NCBI GenBank assembly: GCA_903871905.1
Contig: CAIQIV010000058.1
Span: forward strand, 1 to 37,781
Reading direction: 5' to 3'
Length of the DNA stretch: 37,781 nt
Origin: an uncultured Chloroflexota bacterium
GTDB lineage: Bacteria > Chloroflexota > Anaerolineae > Anaerolineales > UBA4823
Part shown: positions 1 through 7,984 of the stretch, one piece after another
Layout: every line of letters begins with the position of its first letter
Position numbering within the stretch: position 1 is the first letter of the stretch
Notes under the pieces: model-generated
Database searches by the model: none
Seen by the model: only the letters and a program-made list of their open reading frames with translations
What the model was told of the DNA's origin: nothing
Position numbers and translations under genes: made by a program

Positions 1-408
1 GATGTAGACCTGCGAGATTTCAAGGGCACCATCCGGGTTACCCGAACAGCCCAGGGCCTGTTGATGCAAGCCAGGCTGAATGCCCTGACCAGGGCTGAGT
101 GCGTCCGCTGCCTGACACCCCTCTGGCAGCTGCTGGAAACTGACTTCACAGAACTCTTTGCCTTTTCCCCCAACTCAGTGACCGAATCAGGCCTGTATGT
201 CCCTGAAACGGGCAAACTGGACCTGGCCCCCCTGGTGCGCGATGAAATGCTGGTAGCAGTTCCCATCACCTCCCTCTGCAAGCCGGATTGTAAGGGCCTA
301 TGCCCCGTCTGCGGAGAGAATCTCAACGACAGAGACCACAAGCACGCTGAAGAGCCAGAAAACCCGCGGCTGAGCAGCTTGAAGTCACTACTGGACAAGG
401 AGAACTAG
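1..408 (+). CDS. YceD/DUF177 family protein, 5'-truncated by window edge
   Basis: The reading frame is open from base 1, so the start lies outside the window and about 135 residues are visible. The segment RVTRTAQGLL followed by ECVRCLTP is typical of the DUF177/YceD family. In E. coli YceD is linked to accumulation of 23S rRNA, which suggests a cytoplasmic role in ribosome biogenesis. Near the C terminus there is a cysteine cluster CKPDCKGLCPVCG that looks metal-binding and is common in non-enterobacterial members. In many genomes rpmF (L32) follows this gene, but here no L32 gene is seen before metG. It ends with TAG, and a separate promoter starts 18 bases later. Family call is fairly sure; the molecular role is inferred from the family. 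Confidence 0.8.
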   Translation, partial: DVDLRDFKGTIRVTRTAQGLLMQARLNALTRAECVRCLTPLWQLLETDFTELFAFSPNSVTESGLYVPETGKLDLAPLVRDEMLVAVPITSLCKPDCKGLCPVCGENLNDRDHKHAEEPENPRLSSLKSLLDKEN

Positions 409-426
409 CCCGATCCTGTATTCAAC

Positions 427-455
427 TTGACAAAATGGGTAGGCGGTTTTAGACT
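427..455 (+). promoter_or_regulatory. sigma-70-type promoter of the metG leader
   Basis: TTGACA at 427-432 is a perfect -35 box. A 17-base spacer leads to TAGACT at 450-455, which matches the -10 consensus at four of six positions. Transcription should start near 462, giving a leader of about 240 bases before metG. Confidence 0.7.
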
Positions 456-482
456 CTAGGTACTTTTCTCAGGTTAAAGGCT

Positions 483-593
483 ATGAACGGAACGGTTTCC
501 AGCTCTTTGTACGATTTACTGGGTATGCGCAAAATGGCCATGTCTGAGCGCGCCGGTCGCTGGGCAGCCTTGAATGCTGAAAAGGTGAGCTGA
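483..593 (+). CDS. possible Met-rich leader peptide of metG (36 codons)
   Basis: A 36-codon ORF lies between the promoter and the terminator hairpin upstream of metG. After the start Met it has three more Met codons close together, at 525, 534 and 540 (local peptide GMRKMAM). The gene downstream encodes methionyl-tRNA synthetase, so clustered Met codons would be a natural sensor of charged tRNA-Met. The ribosome site is weak: AAAGG sits only two bases before ATG, with another AGG about ten bases upstream. The segment 561-570 inside this ORF can pair with the 5' arm of the terminator. Whether it is translated cannot be decided from sequence alone. Confidence 0.45.
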   Translation: MNGTVSSSLYDLLGMRKMAMSERAGRWAALNAEKVS

Positions 594-647
594 ACTTTTC
601 TGCAAGATAATCTCCAGGCTGTCCATTTTGGGACAGCCTTTTTTTTT
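561..647 (+). promoter_or_regulatory. terminator/antiterminator pair (attenuator) before metG
   Basis: The terminator is a perfect 8-bp stem, GGCTGTCC at 617-624 with GGACAGCC at 631-638, loop ATTTTG, followed by nine T at 639-647. The upstream segment 561-570 (TGGGCAGCCT) pairs with 616-625 (AGGCTGTCCA) over ten positions with one G-U. That pairing uses the same 5' arm and so excludes the terminator. This is the arrangement of a transcription attenuator. No T-box consensus was seen. Confidence 0.65.
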
Positions 648-700
648 GAACGGATCTTTGCGCTATCCCAGGATAGCAAACATTCTCTCGGAGGTATTCC

Positions 701-2488
701 ATGTCTGATCATATTTTGGTCGCTATCGCCTGGCCCTATGCCAACTCCTTTATCCATGTTGGCAATATCACCGGTTCACACCTGCCTGGAGATATCCTGG
801 CGCGCTATCACCGCCTGGCTGGCAACCGGGTGGCCATGGTATCTGGTTCTGATGCACACGGGACACCGGTGACCGTGCGCGCCGACGCAGAGAAAACCAC
901 CCCGGTAGAAGTTTACAAGAAGTTCCACGCCAGCTTCCTGGAACTGTTCCAGAAGTTGGGGATTTCATATGATCTGTTCACCAGCACCCACACGGAAAAC
1001 CACTTTAAAGTCTCACAGGATATGTTCCTGGCCTTGCACAAGAATGGTTTCCTTTACGCGGACCGGCAGCAGCAGTGGTTCTCCACTGCACAGGGACGCT
1101 TTTTACCTGACCGCTATGTCGAGGGAACCTGTTACATTTGCGGATATCCAAACGCCCGCGGTGACCAGTGCGACGGCTGCGGAAGCCTGTTGGATGCCAC
1201 CCAGATTATCAACCCACGCTCCAAGATCGACGGGTCAAGCCCTGAGTTGCGCGAAACCGAGCATTTCTACCTGGATTTAGGCCAGCTTGAGCCGGCCATC
1301 GTTGAGTTCCTGCGCCAGCGTGAATCTTATTGGAGGCCAAATGTCCTGCGCCAATCCCTGGGTCAGATCCTGGCAGATGGACTGCACGGGCGCGCGATTA
1401 CCCGCGACCTGGATTGGGGTATCCCCGTGCCGGTTGAGGGATGGGAAGGTAAATGCCTGTACGTCTGGTTTGAGGCCGTCATCGGTTACCTCTCTGCCAC
1501 CATCGAATGGTCGCGCCTTTCAGGGCAGCCGGATGCCTGGAGGGAATGGTGGAATGACCCAGACGCCCGCTCCTTTTATGTCATTGGCAAGGACAATATC
1601 CCCTTCCATGCGGTGATCTGGCCCGGGCAGTTGATTGGTGCCGGCGAATGGTTTGGTGAGCTCTTTGAAAACCGCACCGCCACCCGGCTGACACTGCCTT
1701 ATGACGTTCCGGCCAATGAATTCATGAACCTGGAAGGAAAGAAAATTTCGGGCAGCCGGAATTGGGCTGTCTGGGGGCTGGATTTTCTCACCCGCTACGA
1801 CCCAGACCCTCTGCGTTACTACCTCACTGTCAACATGCCAGAATCCAAGGATACCGACTGGGATTGGGATGGCTTTGTGCGCCGCAACAATGATGAGCTG
1901 GTAGCGACCTGGGGGAACCTGGCAAACCGCGTCCTTTCCTTTGCATACCGGCATTGGGAGGGGATCGTACCTGAACCAGGTGAGCTACGCCCTGCCGACC
2001 AGGAGATCCTGGCAGTTGTTGAAGCAGGGTTTGCTGCCGCTGGCGAGCACCTGGGTGCAGCGAGGCTACGCTCGGCCCTCTTGGAGGCCATGAGGCTGGC
2101 AGGTGAGGTAAATAAATATCTGGACAAAGCCGCTCCCTGGTTTGAAATTAAGAGCGATAAGGCTGCGGCGGCGAAGACAATTTTCACTGCACTAAAAGCC
2201 ATCGATTCTCTCAAGGTGCTCTTCTCGCCCTTCCTGCCTTTTACCTGCGAACAGCTGCATAGTTATTTCGGTTACCAGGAGCCTTTGTTTGGCCAACAGT
2301 ATGTCCAGACTGTTCAGGATAAACTGGGTGAACATACCGCCTTGCGCTACGATCCCACGCCTGCCAGTGGGCATTGGGTTCCCAGCCAGCTGCAGGCCGG
2401 ACAGGAACTGCGCCAGCCAGCGCCGTTGTTCCGCAAGCTGGATGAGAAGGTTGCCAGCGAGGAACGCTCCAAGCTCGGGAATTCATAG
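701..2488 (+). CDS. metG: methionyl-tRNA synthetase
   Basis: Class I synthetase that charges tRNA-Met in the cytoplasm. The ATP-binding signature appears as HVGN at residues 19-22 after WPYANSFI. The KMSKS loop reads KISGS at residues 348-352, a known variant type in MetG proteins. A zinc knuckle CYICGYPNARGDQCDGCG lies in the connective-peptide region. At 595 residues it has the catalytic core and anticodon-binding helical domain but no C-terminal EMAP-type tRNA-binding extension. The start is fixed by GGAGG about six bases upstream. The gene follows the leader and attenuator described at 427-647, so expression probably responds to Met-tRNA supply or another signal sensed there. The product call is very secure. 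Confidence 0.97.
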   Translation: MSDHILVAIAWPYANSFIHVGNITGSHLPGDILARYHRLAGNRVAMVSGSDAHGTPVTVRADAEKTTPVEVYKKFHASFLELFQKLGISYDLFTSTHTENHFKVSQDMFLALHKNGFLYADRQQQWFSTAQGRFLPDRYVEGTCYICGYPNARGDQCDGCGSLLDATQIINPRSKIDGSSPELRETEHFYLDLGQLEPAIVEFLRQRESYWRPNVLRQSLGQILADGLHGRAITRDLDWGIPVPVEGWEGKCLYVWFEAVIGYLSATIEWSRLSGQPDAWREWWNDPDARSFYVIGKDNIPFHAVIWPGQLIGAGEWFGELFENRTATRLTLPYDVPANEFMNLEGKKISGSRNWAVWGLDFLTRYDPDPLRYYLTVNMPESKDTDWDWDGFVRRNNDELVATWGNLANRVLSFAYRHWEGIVPEPGELRPADQEILAVVEAGFAAAGEHLGAARLRSALLEAMRLAGEVNKYLDKAAPWFEIKSDKAAAAKTIFTALKAIDSLKVLFSPFLPFTCEQLHSYFGYQEPLFGQQYVQTVQDKLGEHTALRYDPTPASGHWVPSQLQAGQELRQPAPLFRKLDEKVASEERSKLGNS

Positions 2489-2600
2489 ATATTGTTTATA
2501 ATAATTGCCTGGATGATATGATACAATCTTTACATACATAGAAAACAGTGTCCCCGTCTGGGGCAATAACCAAGATCTATCATAAGAAGGAGAAAGGGTC

Positions 2601-3089
2601 ATGATCAGCAAAGCAGTAGAGAAAGCGTTTAACGAACAGTTCAAGAAAGAGTTGTTTTCGTCCTATCTGTACCTGGCAATGTCTGCCCATTTTGTAGAAA
2701 ACAACTTGTCTGGTTTTGCCCACTGGCTGCGCTGCCAGAGCAAAGAAGAACTCGAGCACGCTATGAAATTCTTTGATTATGTCCTTGAACGGGGCGGCAA
2801 CGTGGAGCTGCAGGCTGTTGATCAACCACCCTCTAACTGGAAATCCTATCTGGACGCTTTTACCCAGGTCCTGGAGCACGAGCAGATGGTAACTGCTTCG
2901 ATCAATAAACTCTTCGAAATTGCAGCGCAGGAGAAGGATTACGCGGCCCAGATTTTCCTGCAGTGGTTCATCACCGAGCAGGTCGAGGAAGAGAAGAACG
3001 CCACCGATATCGTTGCTAACCTGAAGCTGATCGACGCTCATGGTACTGCAGTGCTGATGCTGGACCGCCAGCTTGGCAAGCGCGCCTGA
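2601..3089 (+). CDS. non-haem ferritin (FtnA-like)
   Basis: 162-residue ferritin, the usual size for bacterial FtnA. These proteins form 24-subunit cytoplasmic shells, oxidise Fe(II) and store it as a ferric mineral. Four-helix features are visible: FKKELFSSYLYLAM in helix A carries a ferroxidase Glu, KEELEHAMKF supplies the Glu/His pair of helix B, and the helix C-D region has EQVEEEKNATDI. No haem-binding Met typical of bacterioferritin is evident. AAGGAGA about ten bases upstream supports the start. The 112-base gap after metG is AT-rich with -10-like TATGAT and TACAAT near 2517-2527 but no convincing -35. A strong terminator follows, so it is probably a single-gene transcript. Confidence 0.93.
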   Translation: MISKAVEKAFNEQFKKELFSSYLYLAMSAHFVENNLSGFAHWLRCQSKEELEHAMKFFDYVLERGGNVELQAVDQPPSNWKSYLDAFTQVLEHEQMVTASINKLFEIAAQEKDYAAQIFLQWFITEQVEEEKNATDIVANLKLIDAHGTAVLMLDRQLGKRA

Positions 3090-3121
3090 TACCCGGCGTT
3101 GGGAATCTAATGCAGGAATTG

Positions 3122-3158
3122 GGCCCATCCCGTTCGAAGGGGATGGGCCTTTCCCTTT
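3122..3158 (+). terminator. rho-independent terminator after ferritin
   Basis: A perfect 10-bp stem, GGCCCATCCC at 3122-3131 and GGGATGGGCC at 3140-3149, encloses an 8-base loop. It is followed by TTTCCCTTTCT. It lies 33 bases after the ferritin stop. Confidence 0.85.
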
Positions 3159-3241
3159 CTACTGCGCGATCAGAGGTAAAATAATCACCAATGGCGGCTG
3201 GTGCCAGCCTGGTTTCATTTTGTCAATAGAGAGGACCGGCC

Positions 3242-4171
3242 TTGGATTCGACAGTTCTTACCAATATTCAAAATACTTGTTCAGAACTCTCTTTGCAAGC
3301 AGGCGAGCAGATGCCAGGGACTGCACCCCAGGTTCACTCTTTTCTGTTGATCGAATATTCTGGCGCATGGGGCCCAAAGGCATTTGAAGAAAGTAGCATT
3401 ACCGAAGAAGTCAAGTCTCACATCTCGCAGGCTGCAGCTGCCATCCCGAAGTGCAAGGTACTTCTTGTCCGAAGGCATCCTCTTCCACCCGGTGCGCCCA
3501 TCCACTTCTTTGCGGTGAACGCCAGCCAGGATTCCCCTTCGATACATGATTTCCAGTTATCAGGCTATGATGACCTGCTCAAAATCGATGTGAAAGCTGC
3601 TCTGTCCGGTGACCCGGTCTATGCTGCGCATCACCGCTCTGACCCGCTATTCCTGGTCTGCACACACGGACGGCGGGATAATTGCTGCGCCAGGCGTGGG
3701 ATTTCAGTCTATAAAGCCCTGGAACTACTGGTAGGCGAGGCGGCGTGGCAGTGCTCTCATTTAGGGGGTCACCGTTTTGCTGCCAATGTACTCTGCCTAC
3801 CTTCCGGTTATCTATATGGACGCGTTGATGAAGAGACGGTGATGCCAATGGTTGATGCCTTCAACCGGGGAACAATCCAATTCGAAAAAATCCGAGGCCG
3901 CTCCTGCTATCCAGAAGATGCCCAGGCAGCCGAGGTATATCTCCGCCGGCAGCACCCGGTTCTTTCTGGCTTAGATCTGAGGCTTGATGAGGTTCATCGG
4001 CAGGAAAGTGGCTTATTCCAGGTTTCGTTTTGCCAGATTGACAGTTCGGTTTCCTTTACAGTAGATGGAAAAGTTCAGAAGACTGGACAAAAAGTGTATG
4101 ACAGCTGCGATATGAAGAAAACTGTCAATATAAAGAAATATCATGGTTGGAGTGAGGAGATAACCGCATGA
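3242..4171 (+). CDS. sucrase/ferredoxin-like family protein
   Basis: 309 residues of the Suc_Fer-like family (sucraseferredoxin), which have a thioredoxin-like ferredoxin fold. The diagnostic C-terminal half has CTHGRRDNCCARRG and then WQCSHLGGHRFAANVLCLP with GYLYGR. These cysteines and histidines probably bind an iron-sulfur cluster, as in thioredoxin-like ferredoxins; the physiological role of the family is poorly known. The start is TTG with GAGAGGA about seven bases upstream; the next internal ATG (codon 24) has no better ribosome site. It overlaps the following SDR gene by four bases (ATGA), so the two are translationally coupled and form a small operon with the Nudix gene. A role in electron transfer is inference. 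Confidence 0.85.
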   Translation: MDSTVLTNIQNTCSELSLQAGEQMPGTAPQVHSFLLIEYSGAWGPKAFEESSITEEVKSHISQAAAAIPKCKVLLVRRHPLPPGAPIHFFAVNASQDSPSIHDFQLSGYDDLLKIDVKAALSGDPVYAAHHRSDPLFLVCTHGRRDNCCARRGISVYKALELLVGEAAWQCSHLGGHRFAANVLCLPSGYLYGRVDEETVMPMVDAFNRGTIQFEKIRGRSCYPEDAQAAEVYLRRQHPVLSGLDLRLDEVHRQESGLFQVSFCQIDSSVSFTVDGKVQKTGQKVYDSCDMKKTVNIKKYHGWSEEITA

Positions 4172-4890
4172 AACTGGATGGAAAGACAGCTTTGATCACC
4201 GGCGCGGGTAGCGGGATTGGCCGAGGCGTGGCGCTGGCATTGGCAGCCGAGGGAGCGCGGGTAGCGATATGCGGTAGACGGCTGCATAAATTAGATGAAA
4301 CCGCAGCAGAAATCAAGGCGGTCACAGAAAAAAACGCCCTGGTTATCCAGGCCGATATTTCAATCACTGAAGAGGTGAAAAAAGTTCTAACCGCAGTCAT
4401 GGCAGAATTTGGCCGCCTGGATATTTTGATCAATAACGCTGGAATATTTGACCAGGCGCCTTTGCATGAAACCAGCGATTCAGCCTGGCAGCAGGTGATG
4501 CAAACCAACCTGTTCGGACCATTCGCTCTGATGCGCGAGGCGCTGCCGCAGATGCGTGCTCAGAAGTCTGGACACATCATTAACATCAGCTCTGAATCAG
4601 GAATTGAGTATTATGAAGGTGATACAGTGTATGGCTTGTCCAAACATGCCCTGAATGACCTGGAAAAATTTGCCCAGAAGGAAAACCAGGAGTATAACAT
4701 TCGAATTAACACCATTTGCCCGGGAATGGTAGTTACAGAGATGTCAGAAAACTCCGCCGGGCTCGATCATTCAAAATGTCTTTTCCCGGAGGACATTGCT
4801 GACCTGGTTCTCTGGTTAGTTACCCGCCGCCAGAATATCAAGATCGGGACACCGATCTTGATCCAGACAATGCTGAATCCCTGGGAGTGA
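4168..4890 (+). CDS. short-chain dehydrogenase/reductase
   Basis: 240-residue classical SDR with a Rossmann fold. The cofactor motif TGAGSGIG lies at residues 11-18, the structural motif NNAG after LDILI, the catalytic Ser in INISSESG, and the active-site pair YGLSK. The residue after the second beta strand is Arg (CGRR), which suggests NADP(H) preference. The substrate cannot be told from sequence; acyl-carrier ketoreductase and sugar or alcohol dehydrogenases share these motifs. It overlaps the stop of the upstream sucrase/ferredoxin-like gene by four bases and is followed three bases later by a Nudix gene, so all three are likely co-transcribed. Confidence 0.9.
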   Translation: MKLDGKTALITGAGSGIGRGVALALAAEGARVAICGRRLHKLDETAAEIKAVTEKNALVIQADISITEEVKKVLTAVMAEFGRLDILINNAGIFDQAPLHETSDSAWQQVMQTNLFGPFALMREALPQMRAQKSGHIINISSESGIEYYEGDTVYGLSKHALNDLEKFAQKENQEYNIRINTICPGMVVTEMSENSAGLDHSKCLFPEDIADLVLWLVTRRQNIKIGTPILIQTMLNPWE

Positions 4891-4893
4891 AGA

Positions 4894-5358
4894 ATGAAAC
4901 TGGCTACACTTTGTTACCTGCGGACTGGAGGAAAGACGTTGATGGTCCAGCGGACCAAGCGCGCTGAGGATATCCATTTCGGAAAATGGAACGGTCTGGG
5001 GGGGAAATTTGAGCCTGGTGAAACGCCTGAAGAATGTGCCAGGCGGGAGATCAAGGAAGAATCCGGGCTGGATGTTGAACAGTTAACCTGGAAAGGTCTG
5101 CTCACTTTTCCCGGTTTTGCAAATGACGAAGATTGGTATGCATTTGTGTTCATAGCAATCCCATCTGGAGGAGTATTGACCGAGCCAGAGGAAGGATACC
5201 TGGCCTGGATTGATAACAATAAGCTGCTGGATTTGAACCTTTGGGAGGGAGACCGTCACTTTTTACCCTGGATTGATCAGCCAGGTTTCTTCTCAGGAAA
5301 ATTTAACTACAAAGAAGGTAGGTTTATTGATTATGAGGTAGCGTTTTACCCAGCTTGA
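4894..5358 (+). CDS. Nudix hydrolase, 8-oxo-dGTP diphosphatase type (MutT/MTH1-like)
   Basis: 154 residues. The Nudix box is complete: a Gly opens the loop, Glu sits in PGETPEE, and the helix carries REIKEESG, matching Gx5Ex7REUxEExGU. This box binds Mg2+ and hydrolyses nucleoside diphosphates linked to another moiety. The N-terminal CYLRTGGKTLMVQRTK and the C-terminal WEGDRHFLPWID resemble bacterial 8-oxo-dGTP diphosphatases that sanitise the nucleotide pool. It starts three bases after the SDR stop and is the last gene of this short operon. It converges on a lytic transglycosylase gene 17 bases away. Family is certain; the exact substrate is inferred. Confidence 0.9.
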   Translation: MKLATLCYLRTGGKTLMVQRTKRAEDIHFGKWNGLGGKFEPGETPEECARREIKEESGLDVEQLTWKGLLTFPGFANDEDWYAFVFIAIPSGGVLTEPEEGYLAWIDNNKLLDLNLWEGDRHFLPWIDQPGFFSGKFNYKEGRFIDYEVAFYPA

Positions 5359-5375
5359 AAAGAGGCTTGACCGCG

Positions 5376-6005
5376 CTAATTCCCATATGTTGAAACGATT
5401 CCCATGATCCGGTCCGCATAGGTATACCCGACATCCATAGGACCATAACGGAATAATGCTTCTCGTACATCCAGGTATTGGGCTTGAAGATTCGCTAACA
5501 TTTGCGTCCCATATGAAATATTGTATTCTGGATCCTGGAGTTCTTGGGTGGATGGTCTGTTTTGAAAACAAGGACCGTTAACGCAGGAAAAAGAGGCAGC
5601 GATTCCATCTCGAGGCATAACCTGCATTAAGCCAACCGCCCCAGAGTGAGAGTATGCAGCAGGGTCACCGCCGCTCTCTTGCCAGATTACTGCTGCAACC
5701 AGGTCCGGATCGATTCCTTTCTGCAGGGACTGTTTCATAATGATGTCACACCATTGTAAAATAGTGGGTGGAAATTTTTGGCTCACGCCGCAGGTTTGTG
5801 TCCCTTCGGCTAATTCGGGTGCAGCTACCACCTGACCTTCCTGAGTTGAAACTTGTGCCGGAGCAGAGATGACAGCAGCTTGTTGTTGGATACTTGAAAC
5901 CACCGCTGGCACAATAAAATTACCTGAGATCCAGAAGAGGAATACTGCCAGGAAAATCGATCCAAAGAAAGTGCCCTGGATGACCAGAAAGGGACCTAGA
6001 CGCAT
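5376..6005 (-). CDS. membrane-anchored lytic transglycosylase (SLT domain)
   Basis: 209 residues. An N-terminal hydrophobic segment (residues about 8-35) anchors the protein, a short linker rich in Gln, Ala and Val follows, and then an SLT domain. The catalytic Glu lies in IWQESGGDP, followed by the family signature SHSGAVGLMQVMP and the late motif ALFRYG. Such enzymes cleave the glycan strands of peptidoglycan with formation of 1,6-anhydro-MurNAc, on the outer face of the membrane. Two extra Cys pairs could form disulfides in the exported domain. The start is supported by GAGG about ten bases upstream and by a good promoter further up. The gene stands alone, divergent from the lipoprotein gene. 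Confidence 0.9.
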   Translation of the reverse strand: MRLGPFLVIQGTFFGSIFLAVFLFWISGNFIVPAVVSSIQQQAAVISAPAQVSTQEGQVVAAPELAEGTQTCGVSQKFPPTILQWCDIIMKQSLQKGIDPDLVAAVIWQESGGDPAAYSHSGAVGLMQVMPRDGIAASFSCVNGPCFQNRPSTQELQDPEYNISYGTQMLANLQAQYLDVREALFRYGPMDVGYTYADRIMGIVSTYGN

Positions 6006-6047
6006 GGTAAATATACCTCAGATAAAAAAATCAGCATTGACACAATA

Positions 6048-6076
6048 ATCATAGCACATATGTTCTAGCTCGTCAA
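6048..6076 (-). promoter_or_regulatory. promoter of the lytic transglycosylase gene
   Basis: Read on the minus strand, TTGACG (6076-6071) is followed after 17 bases by TATGAT (6053-6048). Both boxes match the sigma-70 consensus at five of six positions. It lies 43 bases upstream of the start codon. Confidence 0.7.
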
Positions 6077-6095
6077 GTAATAACCAATAAATATC

Positions 6096-6124
6096 TTGAC
6101 ATCTCCTCCAGCGTAGATTAATAT
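6096..6124 (+). promoter_or_regulatory. promoter of the lipoprotein gene at 6162
   Basis: TTGACA at 6096-6101 is a perfect -35, followed after 17 bases by TAATAT at 6119-6124 (four of six). It is divergent from the transglycosylase promoter, with only about 20 bases between the two -35 boxes. Confidence 0.65.
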
Positions 6125-6161
6125 CAACCCGGTCACTTTTTATCAAAAGGAGAATTCTGTT

Positions 6162-6758
6162 TTGTCTGAATATTTAACTTTGAAACAAAGCAGGACTTAT
6201 CGCCTGCTCCTTGTCCTACCGGTTGTTTGCCTGGCTGCCTGGTTATCTATCAGCTGCGGAAGCAAACCCACCCTAACACCAGAACCCCCAGCTGCCCCTA
6301 CTGCTGTATCAGAACAACAAGCTACTTCACCGCAGGCAGAGCCTAACCCTTCTGAAATCCAGCCTACACCTGAAGCCGCTATCCCCATTACCACCACCAG
6401 CGAAATTACTGGCACAGGTGAAATTTCCCAAACCGTATTACTAACCGTGATCAAGGGCGACGGGTCAACAATTAACATGGCCCCCTGGGAATTTAAAAGA
6501 ATTTCCCGGGTGAAAATCAGGGTTGCTGGCAAAATCGTTAATGCCCCCACGTTAGATGAAGTTCTCAAAGCTGCCGGAGTCACCAGCTTCAATCAAATTA
6601 TCATCACCGGAGCCAACAACACCATCACCGTGCCGCGCGATCAAGTGACTGATAAGCTTCTGCTTGATTACTCAGCCAATGATCGACTAAAATTGATCAT
6701 CACCAATCTCCCCAAGGAGCAGTGGATTAAAGGCGTTTACCAAATAAAGGTTGAATAG
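6162..6758 (+). CDS. lipoprotein with possible molybdopterin-oxidoreductase-like domain
   Basis: 198 residues starting at TTG, with AAAGGAGA about nine bases upstream deciding the start. A signal peptide ends in the lipobox SISC, so the protein is probably lipid-anchored outside the membrane. A Pro/Thr/Ala-rich linker of about 60 residues follows. The C-terminal 100 residues contain TVIKGDGSTINMAPWEF, then APTLDEVLKAAGV. This pattern resembles the substrate- or cofactor-binding fold of the sulfite-oxidase/MsrP family, but no Moco-ligating Cys is present, so it would not be catalytic. It converges on msrP, which makes a functional link tempting but unproven. The function is otherwise unknown. 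Confidence 0.6.
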   Translation: MSEYLTLKQSRTYRLLLVLPVVCLAAWLSISCGSKPTLTPEPPAAPTAVSEQQATSPQAEPNPSEIQPTPEAAIPITTTSEITGTGEISQTVLLTVIKGDGSTINMAPWEFKRISRVKIRVAGKIVNAPTLDEVLKAAGVTSFNQIIITGANNTITVPRDQVTDKLLLDYSANDRLKLIITNLPKEQWIKGVYQIKVE

Positions 6759-6780
6759 GGTCCCCTTCCCCGATCATCCT

Positions 6781-6813
6781 GGCTGCCTGGACGGGTTCCC
6801 AGGCAGCCTTTTT
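6781..6813 (+). terminator. rho-independent terminator after the lipoprotein gene
   Basis: A perfect 10-bp stem, GGCTGCCTGG at 6781-6790 with CCAGGCAGCC at 6799-6808, is followed by five T. It stops plus-strand transcripts; no T-run is present for the opposite msrP transcript, whose stop codon lies at this spot. Confidence 0.88.
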
Positions 6814-7771
6814 AATAATTTGCTCTCAGATCCATCCCTTTATATAGGGATGCGACCTGCTCTGCATAACCATTAAACATCATCGTCTTCCGCCTGCCTG
6901 TCTCGCCAATCCGCCTTTCAGTTGCCTGCGACCAACGGGGATGGTCAACCTCTGGATTGACATTTGAGTAAAATCCGTACTCCTCCGGCGCAATGGTTGA
7001 CCAAAAAGTACCGGGTTGATCCTGGACCAGCTCAATCTTGATCATCGACTTGATGCTCTTAAATCCATACTTCCAGGGAACTACCAGTCGGATCGGGGCA
7101 CCATTTTGGGCCAGCACCGGCTTGCCATACATACCGGTTGCCAGGATTGTCAGGTCATGCATCGCCTCATCCAGGCGCAGTCCTTCCTGGTAAGGCCAGG
7201 GATATAACCGGCTCTTTTGCCCGGGCATTTGATCCGCATCCAAGAGTGTTTCAAATCGAACAAATTTCGCCTCAGGCAGTGGCTCAACCTGCTGTAAGAC
7301 CAGGTTCAGAGGAAATCCCTGCCAGGGGATCACCATTGACCAGGCTTCAACACACCGAAGCCGGTAAATTCTTTCCTGTTGAGGGAATTTCAGCAGATCC
7401 TCTATAGTGAACGTGGTCGGCTTTTTCACCAATCCCGATACTTCGACCGTCCACGGGCTTGTCGCAAAGCCTTTTGACAGTCCAGCCACACCTGCCTTAT
7501 CCGTCGTAAACTCGTAGTAATTATTATATTGGGTAATGTCCTCATAGGTATTTGCCTGATCACCCAGTTCATCCACTTTTCCCGCCGTCCGGGCACCCGG
7601 CGTCAGGCTCTGGGCTTCACCCGGGACAGTAATAGGCTCCTCTCTTCCACAGGCAGCCGCCAGGAGGGCGCTGGCGCCAAGAAAGCCCGCTGCCTTAAGA
7701 AATTGGCGCCGTGAATGATATAACCACTCCGGTGTAATCTTCGCCGGATCGACTTCACCAGTAGGAACCAT
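6812..7771 (-). CDS. msrP: protein-methionine-sulfoxide reductase catalytic subunit
   Basis: MsrP (YedY) family of the sulfite-oxidase fold. It carries one molybdenum cofactor outside the membrane and reduces methionine sulfoxide in exported proteins. A Tat signal is clear: SRRQFLKAAG and a hydrophobic stretch ending AAACG, which could also be a lipobox. The Mo-ligating Cys is in YRLRCVEAWSM, and the family blocks GFPLNLVL, VRFETL and PIRLVVPWKYGFKSIK follow. The frame is open to a GTG at 7786, but GGAGG lies inside that extension and five bases before the ATG at 7771, so 7771 is chosen. No MsrQ membrane subunit is next to it, so its electron donor must be encoded elsewhere or be another quinol route. 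Confidence 0.93.
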   Translation of the reverse strand: MVPTGEVDPAKITPEWLYHSRRQFLKAAGFLGASALLAAACGREEPITVPGEAQSLTPGARTAGKVDELGDQANTYEDITQYNNYYEFTTDKAGVAGLSKGFATSPWTVEVSGLVKKPTTFTIEDLLKFPQQERIYRLRCVEAWSMVIPWQGFPLNLVLQQVEPLPEAKFVRFETLLDADQMPGQKSRLYPWPYQEGLRLDEAMHDLTILATGMYGKPVLAQNGAPIRLVVPWKYGFKSIKSMIKIELVQDQPGTFWSTIAPEEYGFYSNVNPEVDHPRWSQATERRIGETGRRKTMMFNGYAEQVASLYKGMDLRANY

Positions 7772-7915
7772 CCAAACCTCCAACACAGAGCTTCATGACC
7801 TTTTTATTTCTAATCACGACAAATATCATCGCAAAACAATATATAGTCTAATCCAAAAACCTTGCGCCAAGATTACAGAATGATAAAAAGATATCCTGGG
7901 CAGCATAACTCCTAT

Positions 7916-7955
7916 GAAAAAGAACAACGAGCCTGCCATCAAGCTCGTTGTTCTT
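7916..7955 (-). terminator. rho-independent terminator after the SWIM gene
   Basis: A perfect 13-bp inverted repeat (arms 7920-7932 and 7943-7955, loop of ten) reads as a hairpin followed by TTTTT on the minus strand. It lies 30 bases after the stop of the SWIM-domain gene and upstream of msrP, separating the two transcripts. Confidence 0.88.
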
Positions 7956-7984
7956 CTACCCTATCCACAGGTTTGTGAGAGTAG

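Noticed and set aside
409-700. T-box riboswitch upstream of metG
   Set aside because: No T-box sequence or specifier-loop architecture was recognised; the leader is better explained by the small ORF and the paired terminator/antiterminator.
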